In this document: positions 36,501 to 44,886 of the stretch, one piece after another
How the letters are laid out: every line of letters begins with the position of its first letter
Position numbering within the stretch: the stretch's first letter is position 1
From: Anaerolineaceae bacterium UBA4890
Lineage (GTDB): Bacteria > Chloroflexota > Anaerolineae > Anaerolineales > Anaerolineaceae
Assembly (NCBI GenBank): GCA_002399085.1
Contig: DHCY01000016.1
Span: 1 to 64,000, forward strand
Length of the DNA stretch: 64,000 nucleotides
Direction: 5' to 3'
Position numbers and translations under genes: made by a program
The notes under the pieces: generated by a model
Database searches by the model: none
Told to the model about the DNA's origin: nothing
The model's input: only the letters and a program-made list of their open reading frames with translations

Positions 36501-38801
36501 TTTGCCCGCATTATTGGTTTGCTCATGTTTGTGCTGATCGTTTTCAATTTAGGCTCGCTTAATGTTCCAGTAACGCGCACGCTGTTGTGGATAGTGTTGG
36601 CGGTAATCTTGCTGGCGTCCCTGGTTGTTGCCTGGTTTACCAGGAAAGATATGCAGTCAGATTTTAAAGCCTTATGGAAGCAATTTTTAATCGAGGAAGC
36701 CATTTTCCTGCTGGCATTCGCCTTCTTTCTGTGGATCCGCTATCAAAACCCGGACCTGTGGCATCCCTGGCGGGGGGGTGAAAAGCCGATGGACTTCAGC
36801 TACCTCAATGCGGTGATTAAGAGCACGACCTTCCCTGCCTATGACCCCTGGTACGCCGGTGGATATATCAATTATTACTATTATGGGCAGATACTGGTGG
36901 CGATGCCGATCAAATTGCTCGGGGTTGTGCCTGCGGTTGCTTACAACATCCTGATCTCGCTCTGGTACGCCATGCTGGTGGTTGGCGCTTTTAGCATCGG
37001 ATGGAATTTTGGCAAGGCAGTTTTGGAGAAAAACCAGGATAGCAAGCCAAAACTGTTTGGCATGGCTTTTTTGGCAGGGATTGCCAGCGCGGTGTTCCTG
37101 GCGTTAATAGGCAACCTTGGCGAGCTTGTTGTGATTTCGGGCGGGTTGAAAGCCCTGGGTTCGGCTGGTGCCAGCATGGAAGGTGCCACACTCAGCCAGA
37201 AACTGATTTGGCTCTCCAGGGGTATCGTGCAAATGCTGCGGGGCGAGCAGTTGCCGATTGCAGCCGGCAACTGGTATTGGAACCCCAGCCGTATGATTCC
37301 TGGTGAACCAATCACAGAATTCCCCTTTTTCACATTTTTGTACGCCGATTTTCATGCCCACCTGATCGCCATGCCGATTGTGATGGCGGCAGTTGGCTGG
37401 TGCCAGTCGCTGGTCATGCTCAAAAAGAACAATGGAAAATTGGATTTGAGGGTCAGGGAAGTAATCGTGCCGATTTTGCTGATTGGAGCGGTAGTTTTAG
37501 GCGCATTGCAGCCGACCAACACCTGGGATTACCTTACCTTCACCGCCCTGGCATTAATTGTGTTAATTTATATCGGTTGGCGATATCTGCCAGAAGCAAA
37601 ATGGCGCTTTTTGCCAAAGTGGTCAAGGCGCTGGATCTACCCTGTTTTGACCGCTATCGGCTTGTTTTTGCTTACACGTATTTTTTATTTCAATTTCAAC
37701 CGCTACTTCTTCCCAGGGTACAGCTCTATCGGTTTGTGGAATGGACCGCGTACTCCAGTGAGCTCGTATATCCTGCACTGGGGGTTGATCCTTTTCGTGA
37801 TCACCAGTTGGTTGGTTTGGGAGACGTACCAATGGATGGCTTCGACGCGCGTTTCTGAGCTGAAGTCTTACACCAGGAATCGAAACCTTTTTATCAGCCT
37901 GATCGTGATAATTGCGATCGCTTTCCTGCTTTTGCTGATACTCAAGATAAGCGTAGCACTGGTTGCCCTGCCTTTGTGCGTGCTGGTGCTCTTTTTGTTG
38001 GTGACAACGAAAGACGACGTCAAACGCCTGGCGTATTTTATGATTGGCACGGGTTTGCTGCTTACATTGGTGGTAGAGCTGGTTTATCTCGTGGGTGATA
38101 TTGGTCGCATGAACGTAGTATTCAAACTATATCACCAGGCATGGATGCTGCTGACCCTCCCCATGGGTTTGGCTACAGCGACCCTCTGGCGTGACCTTAG
38201 CCGTTGGCGCATGCGCACCCAGGTAGCCTTTCAGGTCATTTTCACCATTCTTTTCTTTATCGCCATGCTCTTCCCTGTTTTGGCGACCAAAGACAAAATC
38301 ACTGACCGAATGGACCCGAATGCTCCGCAGACCCTGGATGGAATGAAATACATGGAAACCTCCCGGTTTATGGTCAATGGCGTTGACATGGATTTGGGGC
38401 AGGATTACCGTGCCATCCAATGGATGCAGGAAAACCTGGAAGGCTCACCGGTCATCCTGGAAGCCCAGGCATACGAGTACTACTGGGGAAACCGTTATAC
38501 AATCTACACGGGCTTGCCTGGTGTGGTCGGCTGGAACTATCACCAGCGTCAGCAGCGAGCGGTTTTGGGCAACAACGCCGTGCAGGAACGGGTTGACGAG
38601 GTCAATGCTTTCTATTTGAGCCTTGATCGGAAATTTATTACTGATTATTTGGATAAATATGATGTGGAATATATCATTGTTGGGCAGCAGGAGCATGCGT
38701 TTTATCCAGCCGAAACCCTTGTAAAATTTTCGAATTACGATGGAACGTTGTGGGACCAGGTTTACAGTGAAGCTGATACAGTAATTTATAAGGTCAGATA
38801 A
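33534..38801 (+). CDS. Giant GT39-DUF2298 fusion membrane protein
   Basis: A 1755-residue protein with two membrane modules. Module 1 (about 1-460) is a GT39/PMT_2-like glycosyltransferase with the catalytic-type W-D-E-S-Y-x-L-H-P-D-E-R-Y loop near residue 42-54. A large soluble region (about 460-950), rich in beta-type sequence, follows. Module 2 (about 950-1755) is DUF2298 (Chlor_Arch_YYY), with the name-giving I-N-Y-Y-Y-Y-G near 1110, F-P-F-F-T-F-L-Y-A-D-F-H-A-H near 1262 and a C-terminal W-N-Y-H-Q-R-Q-Q-R segment. The ATG at 33534 is chosen, four bases after the previous stop. The soluble part may bind the glycan or protein acceptor. It is at the upper end of sizes for such enzymes. Activity is unproven. 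Confidence 0.85.
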   Translation: MEMTDKKVIIRKKSFNQALITVFLLALILIVGGHFRFLNLNWDESYHLHPDERYLSMVLNSIRPVSNVGEYFNTQTSTLNPNNHGYTFFVYGTFPLFIIRYVGEWIGQVGYDPITLVGRQLSAFFDLLTIILVFLIGYKLVNRRVGLIAAALYACAALPIQQAHFMTVDTFTSTFGMLAVLAAVFILKRPLEVDGKRLTWHKLWPYLLFGMGLGMATASKINAVSLALLLPLVELARYLKAEKREEPLDLLKIFIPVALAGMVSFVTFRILQPYAFSGPGFFNLKINPDWWNGLKTLQAQSTGEVDFPPALQWTRRESTFSLYNLLVWGVGLPWGIIAVVSWLGMAFKIFKCKDYLNMPLWVWSLVYFVWQGLAWVSSMRYLLLLYPLMAIFAAWGLEQLLGNKAALSLRRTAAVTPQTYSTKRSWTAPFGVILTIFVLLGTAAWAFAFSRIYTRPVTRVAATDWIYANLEGPINLVSEVEGTIRNMPIAYRAMHVLSSGESISLLYQAKAGGFLTDLTYPAVQSVSSAPEGVQYQLNIFDAQSRQLLTAQPLIGQNPVTAEGQTQSTLNFQFNPAIYFFEDQVVRFELTLLTPDAQTYLSGVPVMNFYYNDGFTRQETLPKINEMITPGHAYQMKVSVQPGLTISRVEIPFILDMAQGTGEKQLRLTLAGNTAGGLVSRTGYASGEFLSSERVIFILDEPLTIDQPQDLDLLIELLEGDAQIMVSTPGVALESSWDDALPLPRPGFVPYQDNAGIFRGDLNFEIYWPDDASKTQRFYTILNQAEYIFISSNRQFGTIPRVPERYPLSTFFYRQLLGCPEQQETLDCYYQAEANGTEGNLGFDLVATFTSYPNLGNLKFNDQYAEEAFSVYDHPKVLIFRKNNVYNSQTTWDLLNSVDVSQSVYLTPKQADLFVAGETQPENQLMLTEENRQTQQAGGTWSELFDRQGLLNRHTWLAVLAFYLLFWLLGLAVYPIVRLALPGLKDKGYAFARIIGLLMFVLIVFNLGSLNVPVTRTLLWIVLAVILLASLVVAWFTRKDMQSDFKALWKQFLIEEAIFLLAFAFFLWIRYQNPDLWHPWRGGEKPMDFSYLNAVIKSTTFPAYDPWYAGGYINYYYYGQILVAMPIKLLGVVPAVAYNILISLWYAMLVVGAFSIGWNFGKAVLEKNQDSKPKLFGMAFLAGIASAVFLALIGNLGELVVISGGLKALGSAGASMEGATLSQKLIWLSRGIVQMLRGEQLPIAAGNWYWNPSRMIPGEPITEFPFFTFLYADFHAHLIAMPIVMAAVGWCQSLVMLKKNNGKLDLRVREVIVPILLIGAVVLGALQPTNTWDYLTFTALALIVLIYIGWRYLPEAKWRFLPKWSRRWIYPVLTAIGLFLLTRIFYFNFNRYFFPGYSSIGLWNGPRTPVSSYILHWGLILFVITSWLVWETYQWMASTRVSELKSYTRNRNLFISLIVIIAIAFLLLLILKISVALVALPLCVLVLFLLVTTKDDVKRLAYFMIGTGLLLTLVVELVYLVGDIGRMNVVFKLYHQAWMLLTLPMGLATATLWRDLSRWRMRTQVAFQVIFTILFFIAMLFPVLATKDKITDRMDPNAPQTLDGMKYMETSRFMVNGVDMDLGQDYRAIQWMQENLEGSPVILEAQAYEYYWGNRYTIYTGLPGVVGWNYHQRQQRAVLGNNAVQERVDEVNAFYLSLDRKFITDYLDKYDVEYIIVGQQEHAFYPAETLVKFSNYDGTLWDQVYSEADTVIYKVR

Positions 38802-38804
38802 GAC

Positions 38805-41444
38805 ATGATCGATTTTCTGAAGTGGTATTTGCTCATGGAAGTACTGGGGTGGATTAACATACCAGTCACCAGGTCTGTTTTTCAAAAACTGCACTCGAGA
38901 GGGGTTTACCTGACGAAGGTGGTCGGACTGTTGTTATGGGGGTTTGGCTATTGGTGGCTGACTACCCTCGGTCTGCTCAAAAATGACCTGGCAGGGGCGG
39001 TCGCTGTTTTGGTTTTTCTGCTTATCGTGAATCTGGTAGTTGGGTGGAAAGCTGGTTTTGCGAACCTGAAGTTGTGGATCAAAGAAAACAGAAAAATCAT
39101 CATTACTACAGAGGCAGTCTTTCTGGTAGCCTTCGCTTTATGGGCGATTGTGCGGGCGGCAAACCCGGACATCATCCATACCGAGAAATTCATGGAGATG
39201 GCGTTTATCAATGGCATCCTCAAATCGCCGACCATCCCACCGCAGGACCCATGGCTCTCGGGCTATTCGATTTCGTATTACTACTTTGGTTACCTGCTGT
39301 CTGCCTTGCTGATCCGTGTGAGCGGTGTGGTTTCGTCGGTTGGTTATAACCTGGTTTCAGCGTCGTGGTTTGGCTTAACTGCGGTGGCAGCCTACGGTGT
39401 TGCCTGGGATTTGTTGGCGCGCAGAAATGAAGAAGAACGGTCGGTTGGAGCAATTTCGAACCGTGTTTACTTGCTGGCGTTGCTTGCCCCATTAATGATC
39501 CTGATCGTGTCCAATTGGTTTGGTTTGCTTGATATTCTTCATGCCAGGGGACTGCTGAGTTCTGCTTTTTGGCAAAACCTGCAGATACCAGCATTGACCA
39601 CGGAACCTTTTGGTCTTAAATGGTACCCGAATCGGGGTGGCTGGTCTTGGTGGCAAGGCAGCCGCGTGGTCCAGGACTTCCGCCTGAATGGTTCCATGAT
39701 CGAGATCATTGATGAATTCCCGTTTTTCACCTATCTGTTGGCAGATATTCACCCGCACTTGCTGGGGATGCCTTTTGTATTGCTGGCAATTGCCCAGGCA
39801 TTTAATGCGTTTTTAGGCGGCTGGAAGGGTGTTATTAGGATTTTTGGGCGCAGCATACCAATCAATTGGCAAAATGCACTGATGGCTGTACTTACGCTGG
39901 GTGGTATCGCCTTTTTAAATACCTGGGATTTCCCCTTCTACCTGCTATTGATGGCAATTGCTTTTGTCTGGCACCAAGCCAGTAAAGGCGGCTGGAAAGG
40001 TCAGAGAATTCGGGATATCGTCATCTTCAGCCTGGCAGTTGGGGTGTTGAGCATATTGGCCTATTTGCCTTTTTACCTCAGCTTCTCTTCACAAGCGGGC
40101 GGCTTATTGCCCAGCCTGGCATTCTTTACCAGGGGCAGTTACCTGTGGATCATGTTTGGACCCTTATTGGTACCAATCTTTGCCTGGCTGATCTATCAAC
40201 AACTCCATGTGAAGAAATTGCCCACCCTGCAATCCTTCATTTTGACTTTTTCTCTTTTCGCATTGCTGTTTGTTGCGGGCTGGGGGTTGGGTTGGCTTGC
40301 AGGAAAATTTGAAACCCTCTCGCCACTTCTGAATGGTTTGCAGGGTGCTGCTGATAACAGTGAACTGCTGCTTGGATCTCTGCTGGAGCGCTTGAAACGT
40401 CCAACCACCTTCCTGACATTATTTTTCCTGATCTTGCTGGCGGTTGATTATTTCACCCGCAAGGTAAAGGAAAGCAACGCGGTAATAGAGGATCAGGCGC
40501 TTCAAGCTGTTGATCAAAAATTTAAAATCGAGGCAAATGGCTTCGTGCTCTTGCTGGTTTTGCTGGGTGCTTTGCTCGTTATTGTCCCGGAATTTATATA
40601 TCTGCGGGACCAATTTGGCACGCGCATGAATACCATCTTCAAGTTTTATTTCCAGGCATGGATTCTGTGGTCGTTGGCTGGGTCTTACTTTATTGCCAGG
40701 ATGCTGCAAAAAGCGAAACCGCAGATCAATCGAGTGTTTGCCCTCATAATCTTCAGCGTCGGGCTGCTTGTGTTTGGCTTTTCGCTCAGCCAGCGGGGCG
40801 AGCAACTGCAACCTGGTTTTGGCAGTAACTGGTTGGATTGGCTGGTTTTGCTGATACCGGTTTTATTCCTGGTTTGGATTGCCCTCAACCTGGTTCGCAA
40901 TAAACGAGCGGCAGCCTTGGGTGTGCTTTGCCTGGCAGGGCTGGCAGCCGGGCTAATCTACCCGACCATTGAGCTTTGGAACAAAACCGAAGGCTTTCAG
41001 CCGCGCGATGGCTACACACTGGACGGTAAGCAGGAATTTTACCAGTATTCCCCCAATGAGATGGCGGCGGCTGAGTGGCTGGCAGACGCACCCAAAGGCG
41101 TCATGGCGGAGGCTGTCTCTGATACCGGCGGTAGTTACACCACATACAACATAATCTCTACCTTTTCTGGAATGCCGACAGTGTTAGGCTGGATCGGTCA
41201 CGAAGCCCAATGGCGGGGCGGATATGAAGAGATTGGCAGCAGGCAGTCGGATTTACGCCTGCTCTACAGCACCTCAGACTGGAGTCAGGTTGAAAGCGTG
41301 ATCGACCTGTATAATATACGCTATATCGTGGTTGGAGATCTGGAACGCCAAACCTACCAGCTTGACGATACAAAGTTTGACGAGAATATGACCAAAGTAT
41401 TCGACACCGATACGGTGGATATTTTTGAGGTTGGAAGCCCATGA
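38805..41444 (+). CDS. DUF2298 (Chlor_Arch_YYY) membrane protein
   Basis: An 879-residue polytopic protein that is paralogous to the second half of the preceding fusion protein. Matching blocks: N-P-D-I-I-H against N-P-D-L-W-H, I-S-Y-Y-Y-F-G-Y against I-N-Y-Y-Y-Y-G-Q, F-P-F-F-T-Y-L-L-A-D-I-H-P-H against F-P-F-F-T-F-L-Y-A-D-F-H-A-H, R-M-N-T-I-F-K-F-Y-F-Q-A-W against R-M-N-V-V-F-K-L-Y-H-Q-A-W. About 18-20 hydrophobic segments are followed by a soluble tail with L-G-W-I-G-H-E-A-Q-W-R. The family occurs mainly in Chloroflexota and archaea and resembles GT-C glycosyltransferases, but no activity is established. It begins four bases after the fusion gene, so it probably arose by tandem duplication. 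Confidence 0.88.
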   Translation: MIDFLKWYLLMEVLGWINIPVTRSVFQKLHSRGVYLTKVVGLLLWGFGYWWLTTLGLLKNDLAGAVAVLVFLLIVNLVVGWKAGFANLKLWIKENRKIIITTEAVFLVAFALWAIVRAANPDIIHTEKFMEMAFINGILKSPTIPPQDPWLSGYSISYYYFGYLLSALLIRVSGVVSSVGYNLVSASWFGLTAVAAYGVAWDLLARRNEEERSVGAISNRVYLLALLAPLMILIVSNWFGLLDILHARGLLSSAFWQNLQIPALTTEPFGLKWYPNRGGWSWWQGSRVVQDFRLNGSMIEIIDEFPFFTYLLADIHPHLLGMPFVLLAIAQAFNAFLGGWKGVIRIFGRSIPINWQNALMAVLTLGGIAFLNTWDFPFYLLLMAIAFVWHQASKGGWKGQRIRDIVIFSLAVGVLSILAYLPFYLSFSSQAGGLLPSLAFFTRGSYLWIMFGPLLVPIFAWLIYQQLHVKKLPTLQSFILTFSLFALLFVAGWGLGWLAGKFETLSPLLNGLQGAADNSELLLGSLLERLKRPTTFLTLFFLILLAVDYFTRKVKESNAVIEDQALQAVDQKFKIEANGFVLLLVLLGALLVIVPEFIYLRDQFGTRMNTIFKFYFQAWILWSLAGSYFIARMLQKAKPQINRVFALIIFSVGLLVFGFSLSQRGEQLQPGFGSNWLDWLVLLIPVLFLVWIALNLVRNKRAAALGVLCLAGLAAGLIYPTIELWNKTEGFQPRDGYTLDGKQEFYQYSPNEMAAAEWLADAPKGVMAEAVSDTGGSYTTYNIISTFSGMPTVLGWIGHEAQWRGGYEEIGSRQSDLRLLYSTSDWSQVESVIDLYNIRYIVVGDLERQTYQLDDTKFDENMTKVFDTDTVDIFEVGSP

Positions 41445-43144
41445 GCGACGAAACGATCAATGCAGGAACTGCCAGCAAAAAACCTGGGTCTACCTTTATC
41501 TGGTTCCTGGTTGTTTTCCTAATCGCTTTGACCCTGAGGGTGGCATTGCTCGATAGGATGGTCTTCAGCCAAAACGAACTTGTTTTGGTTAACCAGGCAC
41601 TGCAGATCTCCCAGAGGCTGTCCACCGTGACCAGCACAGTGCCTGTATACACTGGTTTGACCGGCTTGTTGTTTTTCATCTTTGGAGCTGGTGATTTTTT
41701 GGCGGGCGTTGTCCCTGCCCTGGTTGGAGCCTCTATGGTACTGCTGCCCTGGGCATGGAGGAACCGACTTGGGCAAAAAACAGCACTGATCTTTGCGATT
41801 GCCCTCACTTTCGACCCGACTTTCCTTTTGTTTTCCCGTGCGATCCACGGCGGGATTTTTGCAATTGCAGGTTTATTATGGGCGTTTACCTTCCTGAAGA
41901 AGAACAAGACCATTCTGGCGGGACTTTCTTTGTCGTTCGCATTTTTAAGCGGTGCGCCATTCTGGATATTTTTACTGGTTGCTGGCTTGACTTGGGTTGC
42001 CGCGCGTCTCCTGCTGCCTGACCAGGTTGAAGAATTGTTCGCCTTCCAGTTCATAGACCGCAAAGAAGGATTACTCAGTTTTGGAGCCGGCTTTGTGGTG
42101 AGCAGCGCCCTGATACTGACCAGTTTCCTGCTGAACCCATCGGGGTTGGGTGGAGTGACAAGCGGATTGATCGCTTTTATCCTGAATTTTTCGCATCCCT
42201 TTGAAAGACCCGCCTATCATCTAATATATTTGCTATTTGCGCATAGCCTTTTGTCTTTGCTCTTATTTACAATCGGATTTTTCAGACCGCGCTCAGTAGA
42301 AAGCAGGGGCTGGTACAAGCTTGCTGGGTTATCGGTCCTCATCGCGTTGGTTCTTGGACTTATAGTCTCCCGTGAAAGCTACGAGACCTTGATGTGGATT
42401 GCATTCGTGACCTGGCTGGGGGGCGCAGCCTGGCTGGGGAAGTGGCAGTTCAAGACACAGGGATCCTGGTTCTCGAGCGGTTTGATAATCGGTTTTGTTT
42501 TGGCAATCTTGACTTACTTGCTGATCAATATCGGTCGTATCGCGGGGCTGCCGTTTGGAACACCTCAATTCTGGAACATTTTTCTCATGATCGCTGCTGG
42601 AGTTATCTTGCTGGTTTCTGCCTGGTGGCTGGTGAGATTCGGTTGGTCGACCGGAGATGGCAGTCAGTTATTTTTGCTTGCCATCTTAAGCTTTATAGCA
42701 ATTGTGACCATCAGCAGCAGCACCCGCAGCCTGTATCAAACCCAGGAAGTGCGCTCTCTTGAATACCTGGATAATTTTTTAATCTTGCCAAATAACGACA
42801 TCAAGAGAGTGTCGGAAGATTTCGCCCTAACAGGCAAGATCTTAGAGCAATCAGGCACCTTTGAATTGGTTGATCTGCCTGCTGAATTTTCATGGTATTT
42901 CCGCGGCTTTTTCATCGAACGCAACCAACCGGGTACGAGTGTGATCCTGACCAGAACTTACAGCATGCCTGATCGGGATGATGAATATAGGGGCAGCAGT
43001 GTTGTCCTGGAAAGAACAATCAACTGGCATAGAGAAACGCTAAGCACCTATTTGCAATCCCTGGCAGGCAGTACCCCTGCTTTTGAGGACCAGGCAGGGG
43101 TTTTGTGGGTTCGGACAAATTTATTTACAGGAGCATCCCAATAG
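41441..43144 (+). CDS. GT-C-like polytopic membrane protein
   Basis: A 567-residue polytopic protein overlapping the previous gene by four bases (ATGA). The N-terminal helix and the short loop D-R-M-V-F-S-Q-N-E-L near residue 37 resemble the first loop of GT39/PMT-like enzymes, with Q-N-E in place of D-E. About twelve hydrophobic segments reach residue 430; a soluble domain of about 135 residues ends the protein. It is the fourth large membrane protein of the cluster. Assignment to the glycosyltransferase superfamily is from topology, first-loop position and context, so it is weaker than for its neighbours. Confidence 0.7.
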   Translation: MSDETINAGTASKKPGSTFIWFLVVFLIALTLRVALLDRMVFSQNELVLVNQALQISQRLSTVTSTVPVYTGLTGLLFFIFGAGDFLAGVVPALVGASMVLLPWAWRNRLGQKTALIFAIALTFDPTFLLFSRAIHGGIFAIAGLLWAFTFLKKNKTILAGLSLSFAFLSGAPFWIFLLVAGLTWVAARLLLPDQVEELFAFQFIDRKEGLLSFGAGFVVSSALILTSFLLNPSGLGGVTSGLIAFILNFSHPFERPAYHLIYLLFAHSLLSLLLFTIGFFRPRSVESRGWYKLAGLSVLIALVLGLIVSRESYETLMWIAFVTWLGGAAWLGKWQFKTQGSWFSSGLIIGFVLAILTYLLINIGRIAGLPFGTPQFWNIFLMIAAGVILLVSAWWLVRFGWSTGDGSQLFLLAILSFIAIVTISSSTRSLYQTQEVRSLEYLDNFLILPNNDIKRVSEDFALTGKILEQSGTFELVDLPAEFSWYFRGFFIERNQPGTSVILTRTYSMPDRDDEYRGSSVVLERTINWHRETLSTYLQSLAGSTPAFEDQAGVLWVRTNLFTGASQ

Positions 43145-43145
43145 A

Positions 43146-43844
43146 ATGTGTGAACAAAAATATCAAAACCCTCCGAAGACTATCGCAATTGATGGACCAG
43201 CCGCCTCAGGAAAATCGACTATCGGCAACCTGATTGCCAATAAGCTCGGTTATATCAGCCTGGATACCGGCATTATGTATCGGGCTGTCGCCTGCAAAGC
43301 CCTCCTGGAAGGTGTTGATGTTTTTGAAGGGGAAGCTGTCAGCGACCTGGCGGAGAGAATTGATATCGATATCCGACCTTCGACAGCGGATGACGGTCGT
43401 CAGTTCGATGTGATCATTGACGGTGAAGATCGCAGTTGGGACATTCGCTCCGCTGAGGTCAACCAGGTTGTCTCAGAGGTTTCGGTTTACCCCAGGGTGC
43501 GGGCAGCGATGACTAAGCTGCAGCGCGAAATTGCCAGGCACGGTAAGATCGTGATGATCGGGCGCGACATTGGTACGGTGGTATTGCCCTTGGCAGAAAT
43601 GAAGATCTATCTTGAAGCCAGTGTTGAAGTACGGGCGCAGCGCAGGTATATTGAGGAACTTGCCCGCGGAAAGAAGATTTGTCTTGATGATATTGCTGAG
43701 TCGTTGAGGCACCGCGATGAGATCGACTCCGGCAGAGCAGTGGCGCCGCTGCGACCGGCGGAGGACGCGGTTGTTATAAACACAGACGATATGACAGTAT
43801 TTGAAGTCGTTGAGTTCATCATGGAATTGATTTCTAAACGATAA
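43146..43844 (+). CDS. cmk: Cytidylate kinase
   Basis: A 232-residue (d)CMP kinase that makes (d)CDP. Walker A G-P-A-A-S-G-K-S at residues 17-24; D-T-G-I-M-Y-R-A-V near 40 (CMP site); R-D-I-G-T-V-V near 140 and the R-x-x-R-D-E-x-D-S-x-R lid region near 193-203. The ATG at 43146 is used; an earlier in-frame start lies inside the preceding membrane protein gene. It begins one base after that gene ends, so it is part of the same transcript. Length is normal. Confidence 0.96.
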   Translation: MCEQKYQNPPKTIAIDGPAASGKSTIGNLIANKLGYISLDTGIMYRAVACKALLEGVDVFEGEAVSDLAERIDIDIRPSTADDGRQFDVIIDGEDRSWDIRSAEVNQVVSEVSVYPRVRAAMTKLQREIARHGKIVMIGRDIGTVVLPLAEMKIYLEASVEVRAQRRYIEELARGKKICLDDIAESLRHRDEIDSGRAVAPLRPAEDAVVINTDDMTVFEVVEFIMELISKR

Positions 43845-43854
43845 TGACAGTGGC

Positions 43855-44748
43855 TTACAGATAAAGCAGGACTACACCAACCACTGTCACCATTGCGCCA
43901 AGAACCTCAAACCACTTCAATTTTTCCCTGAAAGCCAGCCAGTTAATCGGGATGATCAGGACAGGCATGATCGACATGATAGCTGACGCAACGGCTGCCG
44001 GCGCGTTCTGGATAGCCAACAAAGAAAACCCAACCCCCAACACCGGGCCAAACAATGCCCCAGCAGCAGTCATCCGCGTTGATTGCCCATCCTTGAGAAG
44101 AACACGCAGCTTTTGCCAATGGTTGCCTACCAGAAAGAACAAGACAAAGCCAGCGACCGAGGCGATGATGCGAATCTGGGTCGCCGCAAATGGATCATAA
44201 TCCCTCATTCCCTGCTTGCTCAGGATCAGCCCAACAGATTGACCAACTGCTCCCATCAGACCACAGAAGACTCCATAGGGATCCACGCGCAATTTCAAAT
44301 TTTTCTTTTCCCCACGAGTCAGGATGACCACAGCGATGCCTGCCAAGGTGAGGGCAATACCCAAAACCGCCAGGGGCTCCAGCGTCTCACCAAAGATAAA
44401 GTAGCTCAGAATACCCGTCAGAACTGGTGAGAGACTCAATAGCAGAAGTGTAATTCGCGTGCCGATGCGCACGTAGGCTTCGAAAAGAAAAACATCACCG
44501 ATTACAAAACCAACCACACCGGAGATTGACAGCCACATCCAGGCGGAAGGCGAGGCGTCGGTAGCAAAAGGATTCCCTCGGTAAATCCACAGGAATATGC
44601 TAATTATCGCCAGACCGAAGATCATACGCAAAAAGCTAACCGCCAGCGAAGAAGTACGCTTACTGGCACGTTCAAAAAAGGTACCAGAAACGACCCACAA
44701 AAAGGCAGTCAGCAGCGCAGATAATTCACCGGTATGGGTTGGATTCAT
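43855..44748 (-). CDS. EamA/DMT-family transporter
   Basis: A 297-residue drug/metabolite-transporter-superfamily permease with ten predicted helices arranged as two EamA repeats (about residues 6-135 and 150-297). The second repeat shows P-V-L-I-I-P-I-N-W-L-A-F-R-E-K-L near 268, a typical end of the repeat. Substrate unknown; DMT members export amino acids, nucleotides or other metabolites. Transcribed towards cmk, with only ten bases between the two stop codons and no clear terminator. Confidence 0.88.
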   Translation of the reverse strand: MNPTHTGELSALLTAFLWVVSGTFFERASKRTSSLAVSFLRMIFGLAIISIFLWIYRGNPFATDASPSAWMWLSISGVVGFVIGDVFLFEAYVRIGTRITLLLLSLSPVLTGILSYFIFGETLEPLAVLGIALTLAGIAVVILTRGEKKNLKLRVDPYGVFCGLMGAVGQSVGLILSKQGMRDYDPFAATQIRIIASVAGFVLFFLVGNHWQKLRVLLKDGQSTRMTAAGALFGPVLGVGFSLLAIQNAPAAVASAIMSIMPVLIIPINWLAFREKLKWFEVLGAMVTVVGVVLLYL

Positions 44749-44886
44749 GGCAGATTCCTCAAAGTCGAAATCTTATCACGATTGCGCGCTTGATGGTGGA
44801 AGGTAAGCTGATAGTGAGCTTGCTTCAGGTGGCTGTTCTATGATTTCTTTCGATTTCTCCAGTCGCTCATGCTATAATTTCTAATC

